A DNA stretch of 12,824 nt from Deltaproteobacteria bacterium RIFOXYA12_FULL_61_11 (GTDB lineage: Bacteria > Bdellovibrionota_F > JAHFAK01 > YA12-FULL-61-11), in contig MGSU01000052.1 of the NCBI GenBank assembly GCA_001799195.1, positions 1-12,824 on the forward strand, in the 5' to 3' direction. Below the pieces are notes generated by a model. That model did not search any database. It was given only the letters and a program-made list of their open reading frames with translations, and was not told the origin of the DNA. Shown here piece by piece: positions 1 through 6,406 of this stretch (positions are counted from its first letter, which is position 1; every line of letters starts with the position of its first letter). The translations under genes and the position numbers were made by a program.

Positions 1-68
1 ACGATTGGATCAAAGCCGTTGGGGTTCTTCACCGAGAGGTCAAAGGTCTTCGGGTCGATTTTTTCCAT
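1..68 (-). pseudogene. hsdM-like fragment at window edge
   Basis: A minus-strand frame opening with ATG at 68 reads MEKIDPKTFDLSVKNPNG and then diverges to FDPI before leaving the window. The core matches the HsdM C-terminal stretch IDPKTFDLSVKNPNG of the larger hsdM remnant at 585-1177. At DNA level, 15-59 and 708-752 agree at about 41 of 45 bases and the differences I see are synonymous. It is therefore a diverged homologue, not a fresh duplicate. The expected continuation (GGEEITHRSPQ) is absent. It overlaps the MNT remnant in another frame. It may be the edge of a second type I methylase gene or a recombination scrap; the sequence left of the window would decide. Confidence 0.45.
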
Positions 69-288
69 CTGCAACGTGGACCTCATTCGCACCTGCCCGC
101 TGATAAAAAACCACGCCAACCCGCTCGATATGTTCACGCAGTCCGGCATGGTCAAGCTGGCTCCATAACGATATGTCTACCTGATAGGGAATCGGCAATT
201 CATCCAGTCGGGCTGCCAGTTCTCCAAGGATACGAAGGTTAAGTCGATCGCCGAAAATGGACAGATCAATGTCGGAGCCGGGCCGGTA
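40..288 (-). pseudogene. MNT-domain nucleotidyltransferase, 5'-truncated remnant
   Basis: An open minus-strand frame of 82 residues begins abruptly at YRPGSDIDLSIFGD. It carries the G-S-D-x-D-L nucleotidyltransferase signature of minimal nucleotidyltransferases (MntA type). In that family, proteins of this type AMPylate the partner HEPN toxin and so act as antitoxins. The family's later region is present (ELPIPYQVDISLW, then EHIERVGVVFY). The N-terminus with the usual Y-G-S-R-A-K-G part of the active site is missing, and there is no start codon or ribosome site. The frame joins the neighbouring HEPN gene out of frame at about 286-292, so a deletion has fused the two genes. The C-terminus runs on past its usual end into the hsdM-like fragment. 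It is non-functional as it stands. Confidence 0.7.
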
Positions 289-580
289 TACGCTTTTCGA
301 TCATGTCCATCCAGGCTTCGCCATCGGTGATCAGTCCGCGCTTGAAGGCTTCGCGCACGGCGCTTCGGGAACCTACGAGCCCCTGAATTCCTTCGTATTC
401 CAGATAGTCTTTCAAGACGTTCCAGGCCAGTTCATGGGTACATTCGAATCCTTGAATGATGCCTTGTTGTTCGAGATCAGAAAGCGCGCGCTGGTGAAGG
501 AGCTGCACTGCAAGGGTGAGTTGATGCAGCGCGCGTTTGTAATTGTCAAAGCGTTGTTGCCAACGAAGGTCTTCAGGCAT
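266..580 (-). pseudogene. HEPN-type nucleotidyltransferase substrate-binding protein (HI0074-like), 3'-truncated
   Basis: The predicted 104-residue product starts MPEDLRWQQRFDNYKRAL and matches the HI0074 family: LSDLEQQGIIQGFE, ELAWNVLKDYLEYEGI, then GSRSAVREAFKRGLI and WMDMIEKR. In HEPN/MNT pairs this protein is the HEPN partner, often an RNase toxin. ATG at 580 is preferred to an upstream TTG at 604 because AGAGG lies 8 bases before it and it sits 4 bases after the hsdM stop, as in an operon. Family members continue after 'MIE-R' with an R-N-x-x-x-H segment that holds the HEPN catalytic residues. Here that segment is gone and the frame ends IPARLRH after a junction into the MNT gene at about 286-292. 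The catalytic motif is lost, so toxicity is unlikely. Confidence 0.7.
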
Positions 581-584
581 GAAT

Positions 585-1177
585 TCAACCTCTTTTATTG
601 TCAATCAATTGGTTGCGAATTTCAGCCAAGATGATGGCGCTCTCCGCATCCAGCGCGGCAATTTCGTCCATGATCTCCTGCGGGCTGCGGTGCGTGATTT
701 CCTCACCGCCGTTGGGGTTCTTCACGGACAAATCAAAGGTCTTCGGGTCGATGGCCGCCACGTCCACGCTCCAGCTCTTGGGCGAGTCGGCTTTGGTCTT
801 TTGCAGCGCGATGAACTCGGCGAGGTCGGCGTCGCTCAGCGGGTTGGTCTTGCCCAGGTTGCGGCCGGGGTCGAGTTGGTAGAACCAGACCTTGCGGGTC
901 TTCACGCCCTTCTCGAAGAAGAGCACCACGGTCTTCACGCCCGCGCCCTGGAAGGTGCCGCCGGGGCAGTCGAGCACGGTGTGGAGGTTGGTTTATCGAG
1001 GATGTGGACGTAGGTTTTACCGGTCAGCGCCGCCGCCGTGGCGCGGTCAGCCTCCAGCGCATCAAGGTATTTTAGGAACAGTAGCCAGGACGACTGTTCC
1101 GTGTAATCCAGCTCACTGGTGCAACCGGCATCCTTCCAGAGCACGTCGTCGATGTTCTTGAAGGTTTGTTCAAACAT
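585..1177 (-). pseudogene. hsdM: Type I restriction-modification methylase HsdM, large internal deletion plus frameshift
   Basis: Two pieces of an N6-adenine methylase of type I restriction systems adjoin. Residues 1-63 (MFEQTFKNIDDVLWKDAGCT through VHILDKP) run from ATG 1177 to about 989, preceded by the ribosome site TAAGGA 5 bases upstream. The C-terminal 134 residues (NLHTVLDCPGGTFQGAGVK to the stop at 585) are in a different frame and begin at 989. HsdM of this subfamily is about 500 residues, so roughly 300 are missing. That includes the AdoMet-binding motif and the N-P-P-F catalytic motif, which cannot be found here. Reading from the true start gives a short product ending in an unrelated tail. 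The gene heads a broken operon followed 4 bases later by the HEPN gene, a common placement for HEPN/MNT pairs inside hsd loci. Confidence 0.85.
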
Positions 1178-1368
1178 GGTTGTCCTTACTCATATCGCCT
1201 TGTTTCTCTTCAGGGCAAACGTTTGGAATTAGCAGCGTGCAGAACCTTCGCTGCGGTGGTATTGTTGTTCTAACTTGTTGGCACGGTTGGTCGAGAAGCA
1301 CGTTGAGCTGCTCCAGAAGAGAACCAGGGGAGAGGGTACCCGCGGAAGGATTTGATGGCAAGTGCGAG

Positions 1369-1397
1369 GGCCGAGGGGGCGCTGCGCTCTCTCGGCC
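1369..1397 (+). other. Strong hairpin in the leader of a small ORF
   Basis: GGCCGAGGGGGC (1369-1380) can pair with GCTCTCTCGGCC (1386-1397) over 12 positions, including two G-U pairs, around a 5-base loop. The next bases (TGCTCTTCTATG) are pyrimidine-rich but not a clean U-tract. The hairpin ends 13 bases before the Shine-Dalgarno AAGGAGGT at 1411-1418. It could be a 5' leader structure, an old terminator, or chance in GC-rich DNA. The 1178-1422 stretch around it shows no gene I can recognise on either strand. Confidence 0.4.
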
Positions 1398-1422
1398 TGC
1401 TCTTCTATGTAAGGAGGTAACC

Positions 1423-1518
1423 ATGACCGAGAACCCCCGTGATGCCCGGGGGGAAGTTCGACACCAGCTCAGAGCGGGATCATGGTGTTCCTGTTCCGAA
1501 ACCCACCCACCAGGGTAG
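1423..1518 (+). CDS. Small ORF with near-consensus ribosome site (possible 5' end of a decayed gene)
   Basis: ATG 1423 is preceded by AAGGAGGT at 1411-1418, the best Shine-Dalgarno in the window. The frame (MTENPRDARGEVRHQLRAGS...) gives 31 residues before a TAG at 1516-1518. The product has two close cysteines and no recognisable domain. The quality of the ribosome site contrasts with the shortness of the frame. Together with the repeat just downstream in another frame, this suggests the start of a longer gene now broken by indels. A genuine leader peptide or small protein is the alternative. I do not recognise it. Confidence 0.3.
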   Translation: MTENPRDARGEVRHQLRAGSWCSCSETHPPG

Positions 1519-1564
1519 TACCCAAGAAACTACCCAGGGTACTACCCAAGAAACTACCCAAGAA
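1517..1564 (+). repeat. 12-bp tandem repeat encoding T-T-Q-E
   Basis: Four consecutive 12-base units, consensus ACTACCCAAGAA, lie at 1517-1528, 1529-1540, 1541-1552 and 1553-1564. A degenerate fifth precedes them at 1505-1516. In the plus frame that continues to the stop at 1673-1675 they read STQE-TTQG-TTQE-TTQE. Similar TTQ(E/P) runs are familiar near the C-termini of some AlbA/AAA_4-type DNA-binding ATPase-like proteins, where they precede a winged helix. No such domain follows here, so this is probably debris of such a gene, by inference. Confidence 0.6.
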
Positions 1565-1889
1565 ACGTCACGCACTACGCTGACCATGAGCATGGTTCCA
1601 ACCATACTCGCCTCGACAGCGCTTGGTTCGGCAGCGGCGCCAAGCTCAAAGACCTGGCCTTCAGCGAAGCCCTGAAACTGGCCGCCTGAAACGACGAGAA
1701 ATATCCCGAAGGCTTCTATTGCAGCCCTGACCGCGCCACCGGGGCCTCCCCTCAAGCCACCGTCGCAAGGCAGTGGCATTTTTCTTCCAGGAACTGTGCT
1801 TGCTCACAGGCACATGGTCCTCTACAATCTGACGACGTGGAACGCAGCCCAGCAACATCAACCTTTGCAGCGAATACCTGGAGCCGACC
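1565..1889 (+). other. Gene-poor stretch with an unrecognised, stop-interrupted frame
   Basis: No intact gene is visible between the T-T-Q-E repeat and the DUF2442-type gene. The plus frame through 1568-1889 has protein-like composition (for example DSAWFGSGAKLKDLAFSEAL, then a stop at 1687-1689, then NDEKYPEGFYCSPDRATG). It has only that one internal stop and then runs to TGA about 1 base from the next gene's ATG. That pattern suits a pseudogene or a remnant fused by deletion. I cannot assign a family. I see no promoter-like pair in it. Confidence 0.3.
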
Positions 1890-2144
1890 ATGATTGAACT
1901 TTCTTCGGTGGAAACAAGGGAAGGTCACCTCCTGGTCTGCGTCTCGACTCAAGGGGAACAGCGCATCTTCGACCTGAGCGATATCCTGGCCCTCGATACG
2001 GTCATGGTGCGGCCGCTGCGTGACCCAGCCTATTGTGCCTCGGTCTTCCTCGAGGCCGGTGCTCCTTGTTGGCCAAACGGGTATGAACTGTGTCCGGACG
2101 CCATCTGGCTCACCACCGGCGAGCAAACGTGCACAGGACAATAG
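1890..2144 (+). CDS. DUF2442 domain-containing protein
   Basis: This 84-residue protein fits the small DUF2442 family. It has an N-terminal beta-rich half (GEQRIFDLSDILAL), then the characteristic LRDPAYCASVFLEAG and the WPNGYELCPDAIW block close to the C-terminus. Family length is about 80-100 residues, so the gene appears complete. ATG 1890 has GGAG at 1880-1883, 6 bases upstream. DUF2442 genes are often found beside DUF4160 or other toxin-antitoxin-like partners and are thought to act in such pairs; their biochemical role is unproven. No DUF4160 partner is seen here, so it may be an orphan survivor of the surrounding decayed island. Family call fairly sure; function unknown. Confidence 0.75.
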   Translation: MIELSSVETREGHLLVCVSTQGEQRIFDLSDILALDTVMVRPLRDPAYCASVFLEAGAPCWPNGYELCPDAIWLTTGEQTCTGQ

Positions 2145-2216
2145 GGCGAACAATCTTCTGCCCTACAGAAGCAAAAGAGTTATGGGCGGGAGGGATCGTC
2201 GGTCTTCCCTGATCAA

Positions 2217-2240
2217 ACCGCGCCGAACAACAAGCGCGGT
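2217..2240 (-). terminator. Possible intrinsic terminator of recQ
   Basis: ACCGCGC (2217-2223) and GCGCGGT (2234-2240) form a perfect 7-bp stem with a 10-base loop. Read on the minus strand the stem is followed by TTGATC, giving only a short T-run. It lies 31-54 bases past the recQ stop, the right place for a terminator. The weak T-tract keeps confidence modest. On the plus strand it would lie 73 bases after the DUF2442 gene, and could act for both. Confidence 0.4.
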
Positions 2241-2270
2241 CCCCGGAACCCCGGCGCGAGTTACTCCAAC

Positions 2271-4352
2271 TCATCCTCCGCACAGAGCGAGCAACTTCGC
2301 GCCGTAAGTCTTGGCGATCTTCGGGCCAATACCGGGGATCTCTAAAAGTTCGGTCAGGCTCTTCGGCCGGTCAGTTGCCAAGGCAGTGAGCGCCTTATCG
2401 GTGAGGATGCGGAAGGCGGGGACGCGGCGCCTTTTTGCCTCTTGCAACCGCCAGGCCTTCAGGACCGGGAGCAGGTCGAGGGAGCCGGCGGAGGAGACCG
2501 GTGCAGCAGCCCGTGACTGTTTCCCGGACTTGACCGGTGGTTTTTTCTTCTTCGGAGATAGGACAACCGGTGCAAGCTCCTCGGGGAGGGTGAGCGCCGT
2601 GAGGTCGACAGGGTGCAGAGCTGTGGAGGTGAGAAAGGCCCGGGTGAAATGAATGGTCGCGCCATCCTTCTCGAAGCTTGCCGCCGCCAAGCGCACCACC
2701 CCGCCGCGCACCAGGGCGTCCAGGAGTCGGTCCCCCAACTTCCGATCGGCCGGGCTCTCTCCGAGGCACTGTTTACAGAGCCTGCCCGTGCTCTGCCCGT
2801 CGGCTTGCCGCAGGCCACCGAGCAGGGTCTCGACTTGCATGAGCTCAGCCGACGAGATTGGCCGGAACGAGGTCGCCAGACTTGCCGCCGGGGCACAGCG
2901 ATCGCAGCGCCCGCATGGGACACCGCTGTCCGCCCGGTCGCCGAAGTGGCGGACGATGTGCAGCATCCGGCAATCGTGCCCGTCCGCGAAACGGAACATC
3001 AGTTCGAGCTGTTTATGCCGGAGTTCCCGCTGGGCGCGGTACGAGGTCACCCAGCCGGGGTTGCCGACGCTGAGTTCCTCTTCCGGACTCACCTCTACTC
3101 CGCCGTGGATCCAGAGTTTTTCGAGCGCGGGTTCGAACACCTCGGCACTCAGCTTCAGCGCGGTCTGGAGCACGGCCCGAGGAACCTTCACCTCCCTGAG
3201 CGCTCGGTAGAGACGTTCGAGCACCTCGACCTCCGGATAGTCCCGGACGTGGAAGCGCTCGTGCGTCCAGCGATCGGCATGGGAGTAGAACAGGACCGCT
3301 GCCGCCGGTTCGCCGTCCCGTCCGGCACGGCCGATCTCCTGGTAGTAGCTTTCCACACTGCCGGGTAGGGCAAGATGGACGACCGTGCGCACGTTCGCCT
3401 TGTCCACGCCCATGCCGAAGGCGATGGTGGCCACGATGACCTCGAGGGAGCCCCCGAGGAAGCGGCTCTGGACCTGGTCCCGGACCTCGGCCACCAGACC
3501 GGCGTGGTAGGCCGCGGCCGGGTAGCGGCGAGACAGCTCGTCGGCTAGGGCCTCGGACGCTTTCCGTGAGGGTGCATAGACGATGGCCGGCCTGCGGTTG
3601 CGCTCGGCGAGCAGCGCGCTCGCCCGTGCCGGACGCTCCCCTGGCCGTACTTCGACCACCTCGAGGGCCAGGTTGTCCCGGCGAAAGCCGTGGATAAAGG
3701 TCCGGACCGGCTCGAGCCCCAATTGCCCGACGATGTCCTGTTGCACCAGCGGCGTGGCCGTGGCCGTGAGGGCGATGACCGGAGCAGGCCGGAGCAGCGC
3801 TAGACGTTGGCCGAGCAGGCGATAATCGGGTCGAAAGTCGTGTCCCCACAGCGAGATGCAGTGGGCCTCGTCGACGGCAATGAGCGCCGGTCTGCGCCGG
3901 GCGAGGAACTCCACGAAGCCGGGCACACTCAATCGTTCCGGGGCAATGAAGAGGAAGTCCAGCACTCCGTCGAGGTAGCGCTGACACACCAGGCGCGCTT
4001 CGGCCCGTCCACGGCCGGAGTGGATCCGCTCAACGGCGAAACCGCTCGCCCCGAGCTTTTGGACCTGGTCCTCCATCAGAGCGATGAGGGGGCTGATCAC
4101 CAGGGTGGTACCGGCTCGGGCAATACCGGGAAGCTGATAGCACAAGGACTTGCCTGCTCCGGTCGGCATCACGACCAGGACGTTCTCGCCCAGGGTCGCG
4201 GCCCGGCAGACCTCTTCCTGGTGAGGGAGGAAGGCCTGGAAGCCGAAGGCCTCTCGGAGCAGCATGCCGAGGTGGTCGGGGTCGACGGGAGAGCGCGGTC
4301 TCTGCGTAGGAACCTCCACGAGCTCGAAGGTCTCGCCACCACGTGGCGACAT
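2271..4352 (-). CDS. recQ: ATP-dependent DNA helicase RecQ
   Basis: This is a 693-residue superfamily 2 helicase that unwinds DNA 3' to 5' in recombination and fork repair. Walker A (MPTGAGKS) is at residues 62-69, DEAH at 161-164, the ALTATAT motif at 194-200, [11 protein letters not shown] at 308-318 and the motif VI region [10 protein letters not shown] at 338-347. The RecQ zinc-binding cysteines are C461, C480, C483 and C486 ([12 protein letters not shown], then CGRCDRC). A poorly conserved winged-helix-like region follows, then a basic linker ([11 protein letters not shown]) and a C-terminal HRDC domain from about 615 ([29 protein letters not shown]). ATG 4352 is preceded by AAGG six bases upstream. 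The N-terminal extension before the helicase core is about 25 residues. The gene stands alone, divergent from the tyrosine-repeat lipoprotein. All key motifs look intact. Confidence 0.95.
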   Translation of the reverse strand: MSPRGGETFELVEVPTQRPRSPVDPDHLGMLLREAFGFQAFLPHQEEVCRAATLGENVLVVMPTGAGKSLCYQLPGIARAGTTLVISPLIALMEDQVQKLGASGFAVERIHSGRGRAEARLVCQRYLDGVLDFLFIAPERLSVPGFVEFLARRRPALIAVDEAHCISLWGHDFRPDYRLLGQRLALLRPAPVIALTATATPLVQQDIVGQLGLEPVRTFIHGFRRDNLALEVVEVRPGERPARASALLAERNRRPAIVYAPSRKASEALADELSRRYPAAAYHAGLVAEVRDQVQSRFLGGSLEVIVATIAFGMGVDKANVRTVVHLALPGSVESYYQEIGRAGRDGEPAAAVLFYSHADRWTHERFHVRDYPEVEVLERLYRALREVKVPRAVLQTALKLSAEVFEPALEKLWIHGGVEVSPEEELSVGNPGWVTSYRAQRELRHKQLELMFRFADGHDCRMLHIVRHFGDRADSGVPCGRCDRCAPAASLATSFRPISSAELMQVETLLGGLRQADGQSTGRLCKQCLGESPADRKLGDRLLDALVRGGVVRLAAASFEKDGATIHFTRAFLTSTALHPVDLTALTLPEELAPVVLSPKKKKPPVKSGKQSRAAAPVSSAGSLDLLPVLKAWRLQEAKRRRVPAFRILTDKALTALATDRPKSLTELLEIPGIGPKIAKTYGAKLLALCGG

Positions 4353-4666
4353 GGGCTACCTTGCCAGAATGCACGTTCGATGCAATCGTTTCCCGTTGCG
4401 ACCCGATGCACCAGCACGTCGTAGGGACCAAGCTTCTGTTCCGCCGAACCGAGGATCCACGTCTTCTCTTCCACCTACAACCACCACGCCTCATCCCCAG
4501 GTCGCCTAGTGTCATGCAATACCGAGTGGATCCAACTTGACACCAGCAAGCAGCACTATATCCGTAGTATTTCATAATATTACATCAGGCACATACCTTG
4601 CCTATGGGCTTGCGGTTCTTGTTTGTCCTTCGGCCATGTGCTGAACAACCCAAGGGGGAGTACACT
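4353..4666. other. Divergent intergenic region between recQ and the tyrosine-repeat lipoprotein
   Basis: This 314-base gap must carry both promoters. A consensus -35 hexamer TTGACA on the plus strand lies at 4537-4542, followed by an AT-rich patch at about 4557-4583 with TATATC (14-base spacing) and CATAAT (30-base spacing). Neither gives ideal sigma-70 spacing, so a promoter is only suggested. For recQ I see no convincing pair. A short minus-strand frame from GTG 4474 runs into recQ out of frame and has no ribosome site; I treat it as chance. Confidence 0.4.
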
Positions 4667-5533
4667 ATGAAGCGTTCACTCTTCTACGCCACCGCCCTCG
4701 GCGGTAACCTCATCCTGTTCATCGCTCTGCTGTTCGGTGCCGGTGCCTCTTGTGGAGGGACCGAAGAGGAAACCCCGGCTGAGACGCCGCCGCCTACGAC
4801 CGCTCCGGTCGAACCCACCACCCCGACAACCCCCGAAGTAAAGGCCTTCTACAACTGGAGATCCAACCCGGCCGACGGTCGGTTCTACTGCTACCAACTC
4901 GATCCGCAGACCATGCAGCCGACCGGGCAACCCCAAGAGGCGGAACTCTGCCGGGCGGTCGTCCGAACCACGTACGCATGGACAACCATCGCGGATCGTA
5001 AGGAATGTTACGAAACGACTCTGACCGGTGAGTTGATCGGTGCTGCTCCGGTTGCGGCCGAACTCTGTCCCCAAGAAGAGCCCGCTCCGGTTCCGACCGA
5101 GCCGACCGAACCCACCGAGCCCGCTGAAGAGCCGACCGAGGAACCGCTGCTCGACGAGAACGGCTATCAGTATTACCTCGACGAGAACGGCTACGCCTAC
5201 TACCTGGACCCAGAGGGTCAGGCCTACTACCTCGACGAGAACGGGTATGCCTATTACTTCGACGAACAGGGCTTTGCCTACTATCTCGACGAAGCGGGTT
5301 ACGCCTATTATCTCGATGAGAACGGCTACGCCTACTACCTCGACGAGAACGGCTACGCCTACTACGTCGACGAGCACGGCAATTACTACTACCTCTCCGA
5401 GGAGGGGTATGCGTTCTGGTACGACGATCAGGGCAACTATTACTACTACGACGAAGAAGGCCGCCCCTTCTATTACGATGAGGACGATCGCCGCTACTGG
5501 TACGATGCCGAGGGCAATCCCTTCTATTACTGA
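4667..5533 (+). CDS. Tyrosine-rich tandem-repeat putative lipoprotein
   Basis: The product has 288 residues. Residues 1-29 form a signal peptide with a hydrophobic core (NLILFIALLFGAGASC). C29 could be the lipidated cysteine, though glycine at -3 is an imperfect lipobox. A Pro/Thr/Glu linker spans 31-58. Residues 61-134 hold a duplicated module with cysteines at 75/95 and 114/134. A second Pro/Glu linker runs 136-161. Residues 162-287 are fourteen 9-residue repeats, consensus L-D-E-N-G-Y-A-Y-Y, and the protein ends in tyrosine. ATG 4667 is preceded by GGGGAG at 4654-4659; an upstream in-frame ATG at 4598 would bury the signal peptide. I know no family for the whole protein. Aromatic octamer (OCRE) and choline-binding repeats are the nearest look-alikes, with different period. 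It is probably exported and envelope-attached. It converges on the MBL gene with a 3-base gap. Confidence 0.85.
   Translation: MKRSLFYATALGGNLILFIALLFGAGASCGGTEEETPAETPPPTTAPVEPTTPTTPEVKAFYNWRSNPADGRFYCYQLDPQTMQPTGQPQEAELCRAVVRTTYAWTTIADRKECYETTLTGELIGAAPVAAELCPQEEPAPVPTEPTEPTEPAEEPTEEPLLDENGYQYYLDENGYAYYLDPEGQAYYLDENGYAYYFDEQGFAYYLDEAGYAYYLDENGYAYYLDENGYAYYVDEHGNYYYLSEEGYAFWYDDQGNYYYYDEEGRPFYYDEDDRRYWYDAEGNPFYY
4847..5068 (+). repeat. Duplicated two-cysteine module inside the lipoprotein
   Basis: Residues 61-95 and about 101-134 of the tyrosine-rich lipoprotein share one pattern: an aromatic Y-x-W start, C-Y after 9-11 residues, a T-G or P-T-G turn, and A-E-L-C at the end. Both copies have exactly CX19C (75/95 and 114/134), and the copies are offset by 39 residues. 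One disulfide per copy is the simple reading in an exported protein. DNA identity between copies is low, so the duplication is old. Confidence 0.6.
5150..5527 (+). repeat. 14 x 27-bp in-frame repeat (9-residue tyrosine-rich unit)
   Basis: Fourteen 27-base units follow one another without any gap or phase slip. The first eight are close to L-D-E-N-G-Y-A-Y-Y. Units 9-14 drift to forms such as YDDQGNYYY, YDEEGRPFY, YDEDDRRYW and YDAEGNPFY. Units 2, 4, 7 and 8 are identical in protein, and 7 and 8 nearly so in DNA, indicating recent unit expansion in the middle. I count 37 tyrosines in the last 127 residues, with acidic D/E in every unit and almost no basic residues before unit 12. The conserved D-x-N-G is typical of a tight turn. 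Confidence 0.95.
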
Positions 5534-5536
5534 TCC

Positions 5537-6406
5537 TCAGTGAGCCTCCCCCTCCCCTAAGGGCCTGTTCAAATCCTGTCCAGGGTATTTCCTTACAGTC
5601 CCTAACCACAACCACTTTCCCGGTTCTGGTACCAACACCTCGAGGTCTGGCAGTGTTTTCCGGACCACGGCAACGAACTCCTCGACCGGGTAGTCGACGC
5701 AGAACCCCGGGAAGAACCGATCGAAGTGGTGCAACACCACGGTTGCAGGGCGCACGGTCCGCAGCAGGCGCAGGAAATAGGGAACCGCATCGGAGCGGCC
5801 GGCGAAGGGCAACAGCAGGCAATCGGGCTCCAGGGCAGCAACAACGTCGGGAGCTGCTCCACCGCTGCCGGAAAAATGCAGCCTGCGCCCTCCGAGAGAG
5901 AGGAGAAAATCCGCGTTGGCTCCACGGGGGAATTGGAGGATCAACCGCAGTAACAAGGGCAGGGTTCCGCTCCGGAGGACCAGGGCCGCGGTGCGCAGAA
6001 TGAGGAGAGGATCGAAGCGCACGTGCGGAGCTGGGTGGACTTCGACCCAGGCCATCTCGCCGAGCTCGAACCTGGTCGTCCGTTCGAGCGCATGAAGACG
6101 CTCGGCTGGAAGGCCCGCGGCTGTGAGTGCGGCGCAGACTGCCGCGGGAGCCAAGACCTTGGCACTGCTCGCCTTGGCGATGAGCGCGGCGTCGTACACA
6201 TGGTCGAAATGCCCGTGCGAGAAGAGCAGGGAGCCGATGCCGGAGAGGTCCTCCAGCGTGGTCGGGAAGACCGGATGCGCGCCGGGCCAACGGGACAACA
6301 GCGGATCGAGAGCACAGGAAAGATCGCGGTAGCGCAGCAGGAAGCCCGCGGTTCCCAACCAGAGCAGACCGATCTCGTCTTGCGCAGGGATGCCGGTCGC
6401 GCTCAT
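5537..6406 (-). CDS. MBL-fold (UlaG-like) metallo-hydrolase family protein
   Basis: The 289-residue product has the metallo-beta-lactamase core. It opens with a beta-strand (LLWLGTAGFLLRY) and carries the H-x-H-x-D-H motif as SHGHFDHVYD, residues 63-71. Candidate third ligands are H124 and H128 (VHPAPH), and there is a late histidine pair at 226-227 (VLHHFDRFF). The segment that normally supplies the metal-bridging aspartate (G-D) reads HFSGSGG at 177-183 and has none, so metal content and activity may differ from relatives. No signal peptide is seen. ATG 6406 overlaps the upstream gene's stop in ATGA, so the two are almost certainly co-transcribed and translationally coupled. The frame extends further upstream, but that part is inside the upstream gene. 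The substrate is unknown. Confidence 0.8.
   Translation of the reverse strand: MSATGIPAQDEIGLLWLGTAGFLLRYRDLSCALDPLLSRWPGAHPVFPTTLEDLSGIGSLLFSHGHFDHVYDAALIAKASSAKVLAPAAVCAALTAAGLPAERLHALERTTRFELGEMAWVEVHPAPHVRFDPLLILRTAALVLRSGTLPLLLRLILQFPRGANADFLLSLGGRRLHFSGSGGAAPDVVAALEPDCLLLPFAGRSDAVPYFLRLLRTVRPATVVLHHFDRFFPGFCVDYPVEEFVAVVRKTLPDLEVLVPEPGKWLWLGTVRKYPGQDLNRPLGEGEAH

Noticed and set aside
257-634. Plus-strand frame of 125 codons
   Set aside because: The minus strand here clearly encodes HEPN and MNT family segments, so the plus frame is a shadow.
4169-4474. Minus-strand frame from GTG 4474 upstream of and into recQ
   Set aside because: It has plausible-looking codons for about 40 residues but no ribosome site or known family, and it then runs out of frame into the certain recQ gene.
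4537-4583. TTGACA with an AT-rich patch as a definite promoter for the tyrosine-repeat lipoprotein
   Set aside because: No -10 hexamer occurs at 16-18 bases from it, so it is noted only within the intergenic entry.
4676-5377. Long minus-strand frame with a hydrophobic VEVVGVAVLVEV-type repeat, resembling a membrane protein
   Set aside because: It is the antisense reading of the tyrosine repeat. The 27-base period keeps it open, it has no good ribosome site, and the plus frame has signal peptide, linker and repeats in logical order.
5150-5527. CRISPR-like periodicity of 27 bases
   Set aside because: Units are contiguous without spacers, remain in frame and encode a clear peptide repeat.
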